The position numbers and the translations under genes were made by a program. From an uncultured Thiodictyon sp. (GTDB lineage Bacteria > Pseudomonadota > Gammaproteobacteria > Chromatiales > Chromatiaceae): a DNA stretch of 64,000 bases. Shown piece by piece: positions 40,510 to 49,383 of the stretch. Positions within the stretch are counted from its first letter, which is position 1. The number at the start of each line of letters is the position of its first letter. The DNA lies in assembly GCA_903837595.1 (NCBI GenBank), contig CAILVI010000521.1:1-64000 (forward strand), in the 5' to 3' direction. The notes under the pieces are model-generated. The model saw only the letters and a list, made by a program, of their open reading frames with translations. It searched no databases and was not told the origin of the DNA.

Positions 40510-40546
40510 TCTGTTCTACCCGTCCTTAGGTCCGATCAGCCTGCGA

Positions 40547-41026
40547 TCAGGCCGCCGCCTTGACCTCGGTGGGCTCAACCAGCCGCCCCTGGGTCTGGCC
40601 GCCGCGGATCTCGATCTTGCGGGGCTTCATGGCCTCGGGGATCTCGCGCCGCAGTTGCACATGCAGCAGGCCGTTTTCCAGATGGGCCTCCACCACCCGC
40701 ACATAGTCCGCGAGCTGGAACTTGCGTTCGAAGCTGCGGTTGGCGATGCCCCGATAGAGGAAGCGCGTGTCCTGCTGCTCCTCGTCGTCGCTACGGTTGC
40801 CCGAGACGGTCAGGATGTTCTCCTTGGCCTCAATGGACAGGTCCTTCTCCGCAAAGCCCGCAACCGCCATGGTGATGCGGTAGTCATTCTCACCGCTCAC
40901 CTCCACGTTGTAGGGCGGGTAGCCACCGGGCTCGGTGCGGTAGGCCGTCTCCAAGGCATTGGAGAGCCGATCAAACCCGATCATGGACCGGAGCAAGGGG
41001 GAAAAGTCGATGGTCGTCATGGTCAT
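40547..41026 (-). CDS. Small heat shock protein, Hsp20/IbpA family
   Basis: The 159-residue chaperone holds unfolding proteins. The alpha-crystallin domain (about 38-130) shows PPYNVEVSGENDYRITMAVA, GFAEKDLSIEAKENILTV and the conserved LENGLLHVQLRREIPE with its A-x-x-x-n-G-l-L signature. The N-terminus TIDFSPLLRSMIGFDRL is IbpA-like. A sigma-70 promoter (TTGACA-17-TACTTT on the minus strand, 41136 to 41108) lies about 80 bases upstream and a clear terminator follows. No sigma-32 consensus was evident. Confidence 0.93.
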   Translation of the reverse strand: MTMTTIDFSPLLRSMIGFDRLSNALETAYRTEPGGYPPYNVEVSGENDYRITMAVAGFAEKDLSIEAKENILTVSGNRSDDEEQQDTRFLYRGIANRSFERKFQLADYVRVVEAHLENGLLHVQLRREIPEAMKPRKIEIRGGQTQGRLVEPTEVKAAA

Positions 41027-41107
41027 ATCCTCAGTTGAGCAATATGGATTGGCGCGTTCTTACGAACCGCTGACCCCGCAGGCCTCGGTTGAGCACCTGC
41101 GTTATGT

Positions 41108-41136
41108 AAAGTAGATCACCAGAGACCGACTGTCAA
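41108..41136 (-). promoter_or_regulatory. Sigma-70-type promoter of the Hsp20 gene
   Basis: On the minus strand TTGACA (41136-41131) and TACTTT (41113-41108) are separated by 17 bases. The -35 is perfect and the -10 agrees in four of six positions. The start would be near 41101. Confidence 0.7.
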
Positions 41137-41242
41137 GGGTCGTTGAGAAAAAAGATTATGTGAAGCCGGGCGTCGCTCTTCCCGCCCCTTTGAATTGATG
41201 CGTTTGTCACCCGGGGCAGGGCCTGGACCGGCTGGCGAAGCC

Positions 41243-41248
41243 TATAAT
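41243..41248 (+). promoter_or_regulatory. Possible -10 element of the hox operon
   Basis: A perfect TATAAT lies 40 bases upstream of the hoxF start codon. The -35 at the correct distance is poor (GGCCTG), so activator dependence is possible. Identification is weak. Confidence 0.4.
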
Positions 41249-41287
41249 CTGGGGTCACGACCGTGTTCTCAACCGTTGGAGGCAACG

Positions 41288-43114
41288 ATGGGTGGACCTT
41301 CCGTCCCAGAGATCCAGGGCTTTGTGACCGAGTCCCTGGGGCGGCGCGGCCGGGCACCGGAGCACCTGCTTCAGCACCTGATCGGGGTCCAGCACCGTTT
41401 CGGGTGGGTGCCGCCCGCCGCCGTCGAGTCGCTGGCCGCGCAGTTGGACGTGACCCGCACCCAGGTGCGGGCGGCCATCGCCTTCTACGCCTTTCTGCAC
41501 GATCGCCCCCGCGGCGACTTCGACATCCTCTTCAGTGACAACATCACCGACCGGATGCTCGGCAACCAGCGCCTGCTGGCCCTGCTTGCGGAGCAGCTGG
41601 GGATGGGGCCTGACGAGACCCGGGCCGACGGACGTGTGACCCTGGGGCTGACCTCCTGTACCGGCATGTGCGATCAGGGGCCGGCGCTCCTGATCAACGG
41701 CCGCGCGGTGACCGCGCTCACCCCCCAGCGGGTGGACCGCATCGCCGACCTGGTGGGGCAGGGCGTCGCACTGGACCACTGGCCGGGCGAGTATTTTCGG
41801 GTGGAGGACAATCTGCGCCGCCGCGGGTTGCTGCTGAGTAATCCGGTCACCGACGGGGCCGGTCTGCGCAAGCTGGTTGACCTCGGTGTCGAGCCGGCGC
41901 TCGCCGATCTGGATCGTTCGGGGCTGCGCGGGCGCGGGGGCGCCGGTTTCACCACGGCGCTAAAGTGGAAATTCTGCCGGGAGGCCCCGGAGGGTGATCG
42001 CTATGTCGTGTGCAACGCGGACGAAGGCGAGCCCGGGACCTTCAAGGACCGTGTCCTGCTGACCAGCTATGCGGATTTGGTGCTGGAGGGCATGACCATC
42101 TGCGCCGCGGTGGTCGGTGCGCGGCGTGGCTTCATCTATCTGCGCGGTGAGTATGCCTATCTGCTGCCGCACCTGGAGTCGGTGCTGGCGCGGCGCCGCG
42201 CCGAGGGGCTCCTGGGCGAGTCCATCCTGGGCAAGGCCGGCTTCGACTTTGAGGTCGCCGTCCACCTGGGGGCCGGGGCCTATATCTGCGGGGAGGAGAC
42301 GGCGCTGATCGAGTCGCTGGAGGGGCGGCGCGGCGTCACCCGCAAGCGCGCGCCTTACCCGGTGATTGCCGGCTACAAGGATCGCCCCACCGTGGTCAAC
42401 AACGTCGAGACCTTCCTCGCCGCCGCCCGTATCGTGCAGTGGGGCGGTTACTGGTTCCGGGGTGAGGGGACCGACCAATCCGCCGGGAGCAAGATCCTCT
42501 CGGTGAGCGGCGACTGTGCCCGCCCCGGGATCTACGAGTACCCCTTCGGCACCCCGGTGCATCGGGTGCTGACCGACTGCGGTGCCGAGCGTACCCAGGC
42601 GTTGCAGATCTCCGGCGCCTCCGGGACCACCCTGACCCCGGCGGACTTCGACCGCATCATCGCCTTCGAGGACCTGTCCACCGCCGGCTCCTTCATGATC
42701 TTTGATCAGAGTCGGGATATGTTCGACATGGTGCAGAACTTCGCCGCCTTCTTTGCCCACGAGTCGTGCGGCTTCTGCACCCCCTGCCGGGTGGGCGGCT
42801 CACTGTTGCACAACCTGGTGGAGAAGGTCGCCGCTGGCCAGGCGTCCGAACATGACCTGGGAGAGCTGCGCCAGATCGGCGCCGTGATGCGCCGGGCGAC
42901 CTATTGCGGTCTGGGCAGCTCCGCGCCCAACCATATCCTGAACACCCTGGACAAGTTCCCGGACATCTACCGACGGCGTCTGCGCAGCGCCGAGTACACC
43001 CCATCCTTCGACCTGGATGGGGCGCTCGCGCAGGCGCGGGCCATCGCCGGGCGTGACGATGCCCGTGCCCATATCCCCGACACCCCGCCCCAGCCACCGG
43101 AGGCCGCGGTATGA
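41288..43114 (+). CDS. hoxF: NAD-reducing hydrogenase diaphorase subunit HoxF with HoxE-like N-terminal domain
   Basis: The 608-residue protein joins a NuoE/HoxE-like domain (about 1-150) to a NuoF-like NADH dehydrogenase domain. The N-terminal [2Fe-2S] site is incomplete: only SCTGMC remains and the other Cys pair is absent, as I recall for HoxF of Ralstonia. The NuoF part shows the NADH site GLRGRGGAGFTTALKWKF, the FMN site GAGAYICGEETALIESLEG, and the [4Fe-4S] ligands ESCGFCTPCRVG and TYCGLG. It oxidises or reduces NAD in the soluble hydrogenase. ATG 41288 follows a GGAGG site. The next gene overlaps (ATGA). Confidence 0.93.
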   Translation: MGGPSVPEIQGFVTESLGRRGRAPEHLLQHLIGVQHRFGWVPPAAVESLAAQLDVTRTQVRAAIAFYAFLHDRPRGDFDILFSDNITDRMLGNQRLLALLAEQLGMGPDETRADGRVTLGLTSCTGMCDQGPALLINGRAVTALTPQRVDRIADLVGQGVALDHWPGEYFRVEDNLRRRGLLLSNPVTDGAGLRKLVDLGVEPALADLDRSGLRGRGGAGFTTALKWKFCREAPEGDRYVVCNADEGEPGTFKDRVLLTSYADLVLEGMTICAAVVGARRGFIYLRGEYAYLLPHLESVLARRRAEGLLGESILGKAGFDFEVAVHLGAGAYICGEETALIESLEGRRGVTRKRAPYPVIAGYKDRPTVVNNVETFLAAARIVQWGGYWFRGEGTDQSAGSKILSVSGDCARPGIYEYPFGTPVHRVLTDCGAERTQALQISGASGTTLTPADFDRIIAFEDLSTAGSFMIFDQSRDMFDMVQNFAAFFAHESCGFCTPCRVGGSLLHNLVEKVAAGQASEHDLGELRQIGAVMRRATYCGLGSSAPNHILNTLDKFPDIYRRRLRSAEYTPSFDLDGALAQARAIAGRDDARAHIPDTPPQPPEAAV

Positions 43115-43830
43115 GTCACAGCTTCACACTCGACGGCCGCGAGCTTCCCTTTGTCCCCGGTCAGACGATCATGGCCGCGGCCCAGGCCGCCGGGGTCTAT
43201 ATTCCGCACCTGTGCCACAACCCGGACTATGCACCCCACGGCAGTTGCCGGGTCTGCCTGGTCGGGGTGGGACGCCGCCAAGTCTCGGCCTGCACTACGC
43301 CGGTGACCGAGGGCATGGAGGTGGACAACAACTCCGAGGCCGTCCAGGACAACCGCCGCGCCGTGCTGCAGATGCTGTTTGCGGAGGGCAACCACATCTG
43401 TCCGGTCTGCGAGCGCAGCGGTAACTGCCAACTCCAGGCGGTCGCCTATTACACCGGGATGCTCGCGCCACACTATCCGCCCTTCTTTCCGCGCCGTCCG
43501 GTGGATGCCTCGCACCCGGACTTCATCATCGACTTCGGCCGCTGCATCCTGTGCGAGCTGTGCGTGCGCGCCAGCCGCGACCATGACGGCAAGCGTGTGT
43601 TCGCCATCAGCGGGCGGGGGCTCGCGAGTCATCTGGTGATCGACTCAGAGAGCGGGCTGTTGGGCGACTCCTGCTTCGCCGTCACCGATCGCGCCGCCCA
43701 TGTCTGCCCGACCGGTGCCATCCTGCCCAAGCACAAGGGCTTCGAGCGCCCCATCGGCGAGCGCCTGTATGACCGGGAGCCCATCAGCACGGTCGGTGAC
43801 CTGCGCGCGCACGAAGACGAGGTGGATTGA
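43111..43830 (+). CDS. hoxU: NAD-reducing hydrogenase diaphorase subunit HoxU
   Basis: The 239-residue protein carries iron-sulfur clusters that connect HoxF to the hydrogenase module. It has an N-terminal [2Fe-2S] ferredoxin domain (IPHLCHN, GSCRVCLVG, SACTTPV). A His/Cys-liganded cluster follows (HICPVCERSGNCQLQ), then further cysteines (DFGRCILCELCVRASRDHDG and HVCPTGA). Size and motifs agree with HoxU, the homologue of the N-terminal part of NuoG. It overlaps hoxF by 4 bases and is followed after one base by hoxY. Confidence 0.94.
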   Translation: MSHSFTLDGRELPFVPGQTIMAAAQAAGVYIPHLCHNPDYAPHGSCRVCLVGVGRRQVSACTTPVTEGMEVDNNSEAVQDNRRAVLQMLFAEGNHICPVCERSGNCQLQAVAYYTGMLAPHYPPFFPRRPVDASHPDFIIDFGRCILCELCVRASRDHDGKRVFAISGRGLASHLVIDSESGLLGDSCFAVTDRAAHVCPTGAILPKHKGFERPIGERLYDREPISTVGDLRAHEDEVD

Positions 43831-43831
43831 G

Positions 43832-44371
43832 ATGCCAGAGAAAGTCCGCGTTGCCACCGCTTCACTCTGCGGCTGTTTCGGCTGCCATATGTCTTTGCTC
43901 GACATCGACGAGCGAATCCTGCAACTGGTGGAGCTGGTGAGCTTCGACCGCACCCCGCTGACCGACATCAAGACCATCGGGGAGTGCGACTTGGGGCTGA
44001 TCGAGGGCGGGGTCGCCAATGCCGAGAACGTGGAGGTCCTGCGTGAGTTCCGCCACCACTGCAAGCTGCTGGTGGCGGTTGGCGCCTGTGCGGTCAATGG
44101 CGGTGTCCCCACCATGCGCAATCAGTTCAGCCTCAAGGCGTGCCTCGACGAGTCCTATGTGAGTGGGGTCGGTATTCATAATCCCGGCATCCCCAAAGAC
44201 CCGGAGATCCCGCTCCTGCTCAATCGCGTCCACCCCATCCATGAGGTCGTCAAGGTCGATTATTTCATCCCCGGCTGTCCGCCCTCAGCGGACACCCTCT
44301 GGACCTTCCTGACCGAGCTGCTCGCGGGTCAGCCGATCGCGTTCCCATATACGCAGATTCACTATGACTAG
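43832..44371 (+). CDS. hoxY: NAD-reducing hydrogenase small subunit HoxY
   Basis: The 179-residue protein is the electron-transfer small subunit of the NiFe hydrogenase. It keeps the proximal [4Fe-4S] ligands: CGCFGCHMSLLD (two Cys), VGACAVNGG and IPGCPPSADTLW. It lacks a Tat signal and the distal-cluster domain of membrane hydrogenases, as is usual for the cytosolic group 3d enzyme. ATG 43832 follows hoxU by one base and is favoured over the longer upstream frame. It lies 15 bases before hoxH. Confidence 0.94.
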   Translation: MPEKVRVATASLCGCFGCHMSLLDIDERILQLVELVSFDRTPLTDIKTIGECDLGLIEGGVANAENVEVLREFRHHCKLLVAVGACAVNGGVPTMRNQFSLKACLDESYVSGVGIHNPGIPKDPEIPLLLNRVHPIHEVVKVDYFIPGCPPSADTLWTFLTELLAGQPIAFPYTQIHYD

Positions 44372-44386
44372 CCGGGGGAGTCCGCC

Positions 44387-45892
44387 ATGATCACGTCACT
44401 CGAAACCGCCCGTCACCCGGAAACCCTCAAGCGCGTCTGTATCGAGCCGCTGACCCGCGTGGAAGGGCACGGCAAGGTCACGCTGCTCCTGGATGAAGAC
44501 AACCATATCCGGCAGGCGCGGCTGCACGTCGTCGAGTTCCGGGGCTTCGAGAAGTTCATCCAGGGCCGACCCTATTGGGAGCTGCCGGTGCTGGTGCAGC
44601 GCCTGTGCGGCATCTGCCCCGTGAGCCATCACTTGGCGGCGGCCAAGGCGTGCGATCAGCTCATCGGCGTGGACCAACTCACCCCGACCGCGGAGAAGGT
44701 CCGACGCCTGATGCACCTGGGCCAGACCCTGCAATCCCATGCCTTGCACTTTTTTCATCTGGCCTCCCCGGACCTGCTGTTCGGCTTCGACGATCCCGTC
44801 GCCCACCGCAACATCGTCGGGGTGATCCAGGACCATCCGCAGATCGCCACGCAAGGCGTGCTGCTGCGCAAGTTCGGCCAGGAGGTGATCCGCATCACGG
44901 CCGGTAAGCGGGTCCACGGCACCGGGGCACTGCCGGGCGGGGTCAATAAGCATGTGAGCCTGGCCGAGCGCGATGAGCTCCAGAAAGACATCGACCAGGT
45001 CGTCGACTGGGCGGAAGGGGCGGTTCAGCTGATCAAGCGGATCTTTCTCGCCAACTCGGACTTCCATTACCGCTTCGGCGCGGTGGACGCCAATACCCTG
45101 GGTCTGATCGCCCCCGACGGGTCACACGAACTCTATCATGGCGGCCTGCGCGTCCGCGGCCCGGACGGCAAGACCCTGCTGGATCACCAGGACTACCAGG
45201 ACTATGAACGGGTGATCCACGAGGAGATCAAGGACTGGAGCTATATGAAGTTCCCCTTTCTCACCCAACTGGGGCCGGAGCTCGGCTGGTATCGGGTGGG
45301 GCCGCTGGCACGCGTCAACAATTGCGACAGCTTCCACACCCCGCTCGCCGAGCAGGAGCGCCAGGACTTCGCCGCCGCCGGCGAGGGTCGGCCGCTGCAG
45401 GCGGCCCTGGCCACCCACTGGGCGCGTCTCATCGAGCTGCTGCATTGTGCGGAGGCCATCCGCGAGCTGCTGCTGGACTCTGACCTGCAGGGTACGGAAC
45501 TGCGCCTGAAGGGTGAGATGCGGGAAAAGGGCATCGGCGTGATCGAGGCCCCTCGCGGCACCCTGTTCCACCACTACGAGATCAATGGCGACGGTCTGGT
45601 GACACGCGCCAACCTCATCGTCTCCACCACCAACAACAACCAGGCCATGAATACAGCCATCCGCCAGGTGGCCGGCGAGTTCCTGGATGGACGGGAACTC
45701 ACTGAACCGCTCCTGAACCAGATCGAGGTGGCGATCCGCGCCTATGACCCCTGCCTTTCTTGCGCCACCCATGCCATGGGGCGCATGCCGCTGGACCTTG
45801 AACTCTGCGATGCCGAAGGCAAGCGCATCGACCGCCTATGTCGCCATCCGGATGGAACGGTAGAGCGGCCGTCCGCGACGACCGCTGACTGA
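44387..45892 (+). CDS. hoxH: NAD-reducing hydrogenase large subunit HoxH
   Basis: The 501-residue catalytic subunit binds the NiFe site. The four ligand cysteines are in RLCGICPVSHH (near residue 70) and DPCLSCATHAMG (near residue 462), and RVEGHGK is the L0 motif. After the final His, about 36 residues (starting AMGRMPLDLEL) should be cut off by the HoxW protease once nickel is inserted. The group is 3d (bidirectional). Length is like that of Ralstonia and Thiocapsa HoxH. It ends the FUYH block; hoxW follows after a REP-like repeat. Confidence 0.95.
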   Translation: MITSLETARHPETLKRVCIEPLTRVEGHGKVTLLLDEDNHIRQARLHVVEFRGFEKFIQGRPYWELPVLVQRLCGICPVSHHLAAAKACDQLIGVDQLTPTAEKVRRLMHLGQTLQSHALHFFHLASPDLLFGFDDPVAHRNIVGVIQDHPQIATQGVLLRKFGQEVIRITAGKRVHGTGALPGGVNKHVSLAERDELQKDIDQVVDWAEGAVQLIKRIFLANSDFHYRFGAVDANTLGLIAPDGSHELYHGGLRVRGPDGKTLLDHQDYQDYERVIHEEIKDWSYMKFPFLTQLGPELGWYRVGPLARVNNCDSFHTPLAEQERQDFAAAGEGRPLQAALATHWARLIELLHCAEAIRELLLDSDLQGTELRLKGEMREKGIGVIEAPRGTLFHHYEINGDGLVTRANLIVSTTNNNQAMNTAIRQVAGEFLDGRELTEPLLNQIEVAIRAYDPCLSCATHAMGRMPLDLELCDAEGKRIDRLCRHPDGTVERPSATTAD

Positions 45893-45945
45893 TGATTCAG
45901 CGGTTGGGTTTAGCCCCAGCGCTCGTTCTCGTGACACCTCGCTCT

Positions 45946-45995
45946 CGTGACACCGCTCCAGCGGTGTCACGCATGTGTCAGGCGCTCTGCGCCGC
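45946..45995. repeat. REP-like palindromic repeat, family 1 (copy 4)
   Basis: CGTGACACCGCTCCAGCGGT plus GTCACG forms the main hairpin, then GGCGCTCTGCGCC follows. It lies between hoxH and hoxW. A GTGACACC truncated copy (45931-45938) precedes it. It may stabilise the upstream hox messenger or reduce hoxW expression. Confidence 0.85.
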
Positions 45996-46046
45996 GAGGG
46001 CTGCGTTTTTTCTCGGCTATTGGGGTGAGCAAATGGGAAAACCAGG

Positions 46047-46550
46047 ATGACCCAAGTGTCCGGCTCTGTGTCTCGGACACTCATCCTCGCCTGCGGTAAC
46101 GCCTCCCGCGGAGATGACGCACTCGGTCCAACGCTCATCGAACGCCTGTCCGCGCTGCCCATTCCCATGCCTGGACTTTGCCAGGCGTTCGATGCATTCG
46201 ATGACTTCCAACTCCAGATCGAGCACTGCCTGGACCTTCAGGGACGGGAATCGGTGGTGTTTGTGGACGCCGCCCTCAGCGGTCCTGAACCCTTCTCCTT
46301 CGGCCCCGTGATCCCGGAGCCCGCGCTCAGCATCACCACCCACGCATTGAGCCCCGGCGGCCTGTTGCGGGTCTACCAGGAGGCGATCGGCGGCCCACTG
46401 CCGGACTGCCGACTGCTCGCCATCCGTGGCTATGTCTTCGAATTGGGCGCGAGTTTATCGCCGCAGGCCGCGGCCAACCTGGGCGCAGCACTTGAGTTCC
46501 TGATCAAGTGGCTACGCCGGGGACCGGACGAGCCCCGCAATCCCGGATGA
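46047..46550 (+). CDS. hoxW: Hydrogenase maturation protease HoxW
   Basis: The 167-residue endopeptidase trims the C-terminus of HoxH. It shows the family opening ILACGNASRGDDALGP (nickel-sensing Asp in RGDDALG), VVFVDAALSGPEPF with the second acidic residue, and ITTHALSPGGLL with the conserved His. Specific assignment to HoxW comes from its place after hoxH. ATG 46047 gives a 9-residue lead before the core. The next gene converges with 44 bases between stops. Confidence 0.88.
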   Translation: MTQVSGSVSRTLILACGNASRGDDALGPTLIERLSALPIPMPGLCQAFDAFDDFQLQIEHCLDLQGRESVVFVDAALSGPEPFSFGPVIPEPALSITTHALSPGGLLRVYQEAIGGPLPDCRLLAIRGYVFELGASLSPQAAANLGAALEFLIKWLRRGPDEPRNPG

Positions 46551-46594
46551 CCTCGCGACGGGCGCCGTTCAAGGCGATCTTCATCGGCTGCCGA

Positions 46595-46858
46595 TCAAGC
46601 ATAGGCGCGTGCTGCCCGGGGGATCAGACCCCGATCCCGGAGCCGGTAGCCGACCGCACTGGACTGCGCGAGCTGATAGAGCGTCAAGGGTGCTTGAGCT
46701 GACCCCCGCACCGTGCATTGATGGTTCGCCTCGCTGCGCAGAATGCGTCCGTCCTGAAGCACCACCAGACCAACACCCTCCAAGTCGAAGTGCCCGGTGA
46801 CGACGCTGCTCGCCAGCGTCTGCGCCACGGCCTGCTTGCTCAGTTGCTCGATGATCAT
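46595..46858 (-). CDS. Small uncharacterised protein
   Basis: The 87-residue protein begins MIIEQLSKQAVAQTLASSVV, then LEGVGLVVLQDGRILRSEAN. A GAGGGGGA ribosome-binding site sits 8 bases before ATG 46858, which supports a real gene. It converges on hoxW and lies at the left edge of the defence island. No domain is recognised. The basic tail (YRLRDRGLIPRAARAYA) is Arg-rich. Confidence 0.5.
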   Translation of the reverse strand: MIIEQLSKQAVAQTLASSVVTGHFDLEGVGLVVLQDGRILRSEANHQCTVRGSAQAPLTLYQLAQSSAVGYRLRDRGLIPRAARAYA

Positions 46859-47220
46859 CGTGTCTTCCCCCTCGTCTTATTGTTGATTGTCTTACCGGGA
46901 TGTCCGCCGCCCGCCTCGCCTGCGATCGGGCCGCGGCCGATCCTGTCGATGCCGGCCAGCACCACAGAGAGTAAGGGCAGGCACAAGCATTGAGAAAGAA
47001 GATACTCTGCATTGCGGAAACGCGCAAGTGCGGCGTGCGGGATTTCGACCGGGCAGGGGGCGTCCCGATGTCCGTCAGTCCATCGCAAGGCGGCAGCGAT
47101 TCGCTTAAGATCATGCCCACGGGATGCGGCATGTTCCCCTTGGAACTGCTCGTCTCGCGGCGAACATCTCAGTCGGTACACACACCTGGTCCGATAGGGC
47201 CGGGATCGGGGGTCTCTGCA
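46859..47220. other. Divergent region between small gene and NACHT remnant
   Basis: About 360 bases with no supported gene; the plus-strand open frame through it has no domain before 47221. It probably contains promoters of both flanking genes. Confidence 0.4.
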
Positions 47221-49383
47221 ATGTCTGCGGTCTTGCGCTCCACGAGGGACGAATCGCCACGCGCCGTCTTCGATCAACTGAAGGCGCGCCTGGATGACGC
47301 GACCGTTGCGCCCGTCTTCGAGGCCATCCGCGGCGCCGCGCCTGCGGACCCCGCCATTCCCGCGGTGATCATCGAGAACCGCCGCGCGCGGGCGCGGGAC
47401 CGGCTCGCGACCGCCCTGGCCACCCGGGGTTCGGCTGAGGTCCCCGCGGCGGTTGCCGCCGACCTGGAGCGGCTCACGCGGGACTGGGCGCAGACCGGAT
47501 ACGATGATGGCTTCGAGCCCGTGCTGCGTTTTGAGATTCGCTGTGCCCAAGAGCGCGACTTGGTGGTTGCCCGGGAGTCCGGTGATCCGGCCGCCATCCT
47601 CGCGGCGCTGGAAACGGACTATCGGCGCCAGTTGGGGGAGCGCTATGGCCGCATCGAACTGCGGGGAGTCCAGACCTCCCATCGCGTTACCCAGGAACTG
47701 CAAGCCGTCTTCGTCCCGCTGCACGTCGCCGATCCCATCCTGGAAACGGGCAAGGACGGCGAGATTCGGCTCAGTCCGAGTCTCGGGCAGCGCCGGCCCA
47801 TTGCCAAGGTGCTTGCCGCGTCCGAGCGCTTGTTGCTGCTCGGCGGTCCGGGCAGCGGCAAGAGCACCCTGATTGCCTGGCTGGCTGCTCAACCGGCAGG
47901 TGTCGGGTCGAACTCCGAAACTGGCCTGCCCTCGGACCTGCTGCCGCTGGTCCTGGCGGCTCGGAGTCTGGCTGACGGCATCCTGTCGCGGGACATGATC
48001 GCCCGACCGGCTGCGATCCCGCCTTGCTGGATCAGGCCCTAGACGCCGAGCGCGCCCTCCTGATGATCGACGGATTAGACGAGGCACCGGAGGCCCTGCG
48101 TCGCGAATTGACCGCCTCCGTCTCCGCATTCATCGCCCGCGAGGGCGTAGTGCGCACCCTGATCACCAGTCGCCCCGTCGGTCGCAAGGATAATCTCGCG
48201 GGTCAGCTCGACGGGTTCGCTGTGCATGAACTGGCCGATCTCACCCAGTCCGAGGTCGGGGTCTATATCGACCGCTGGTGTCTGGCGGCCGAGCTGTCAC
48301 TGGGCAAGGAGCGCGCCCTGGCGGAGCGCGAGGCGGCTACCGCCGCCGATGACCTCAAAGCCCGCATCGCCCGCAGCCGCCCTATCCAGCGGATCGCCGT
48401 CAACCCACTGCTCGCCACCATCCTGTGCGTGGTCCACCGATTTCTGGGCCACAGCATCCCCGAGCATCGGGCGACCCTCTACGACAAGTGCACGGATGCA
48501 CTGCTCTACGAATGGGACCGGGCCAAGTTCGCGGGCGACACTGCCATCGGCACCCTGGATGCGGTCGCCAAGCGGCGGCTGCTGATGGGCGTGGCGCGGC
48601 GCCTGCACGACGCGCACGCGGCGGAGCTAGCGGAGTCGGAGGTTGCGGAGGAGTTTGCGCGGGTCCTGCCGGACCTCGGCCGGTCGCCCGGCAAGCCGGA
48701 TGCTCGACGAGATCCGGGATCGGACCGGCATGTTGGTGGAGCGTCGCCCGGGGTATTACGCATTTGCCCACCTGACCTTTCAGGAGTACCTGACTGCCCT
48801 GGATTATGTGCGTCGTCGGCAGTTCGACGCCTTGACTGGCAAGTATGCGGACGACTGGTGGCACGAGGTTATAGTCCTGGCGGCTGGGGTGCCGGGGACG
48901 GATAGCGGGAGGGTCGTCAAACGGCTGTTGAAGGTCAATAAGCCGACAACTGTTTTGTTGGCTGCGCAGTGCCTGGAGACTGAGGTCGATATGCCGCTGG
49001 CGTATCGGAAGAAGGTCGAGACGGCACTGGCGAAATTAATGAATAATTCAACTTTGGATCGTTGGCAGGAGCTTCAAAAGGTTCCCAATCTGGCCGCCCC
49101 GGCGCTTCTTATTCACTGTCAACGGAGAGGCCGATACGACAATCAAGACAGTCGGGGCAAGCCGGGTAGGGTCCGCTATGCGGATCGACGACCTCGTAGC
49201 CTGACTTGTTTCTCACTCTTTCGGGACAGCAGACCGCTCGGCACGCGTCTGCTTCAATGCGTGCTGTACACACTGAAGCAAGGCGGTCGAATAAGCCAGT
49301 TCCGGCTTTCCCGCGATCCTTGCGACTTGCTTATCAATCAGTCGCATGATCGCTTCCTCCAGTTCGGGGCTCTCGGCCAATAA
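47221..49383 (+). pseudogene. NACHT-domain STAND NTPase, broken by two frameshifts
   Basis: From ATG 47221 the product shows a helical N-terminal region and LRGVQTSHRVTQELQAVFVP, then Walker A LLLGGPGSGKSTLI. The frame then shifts near 48018 (ATCCCGCC). The second frame has Walker B ALLMIDGLDEAPEAL, sensor LITSRPVG and the winged-helix region with NPLLATILCVVHRFLG. A second shift near 48690 leads to a frame with GYYAFAHLTFQEYLTALDYV, the usual NACHT end. The tail may be truncated near 49120, and the frame runs to 49383 antisense to the HNH gene. NACHT proteins of this type act in bacterial antiphage defence. It is inactive unless the frameshifts are sequence errors. Confidence 0.8.

Noticed and set aside
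41160..41240. Sigma-54 promoter for the hox operon
   Set aside because: No TGGCAC-N5-TTGCA-like element could be found at a suitable distance.
46855..48129. 424-residue minus-strand frame opposite the NACHT remnant
   Set aside because: Arg/Gly-rich with no domain; the plus strand shows Walker A and B motifs.
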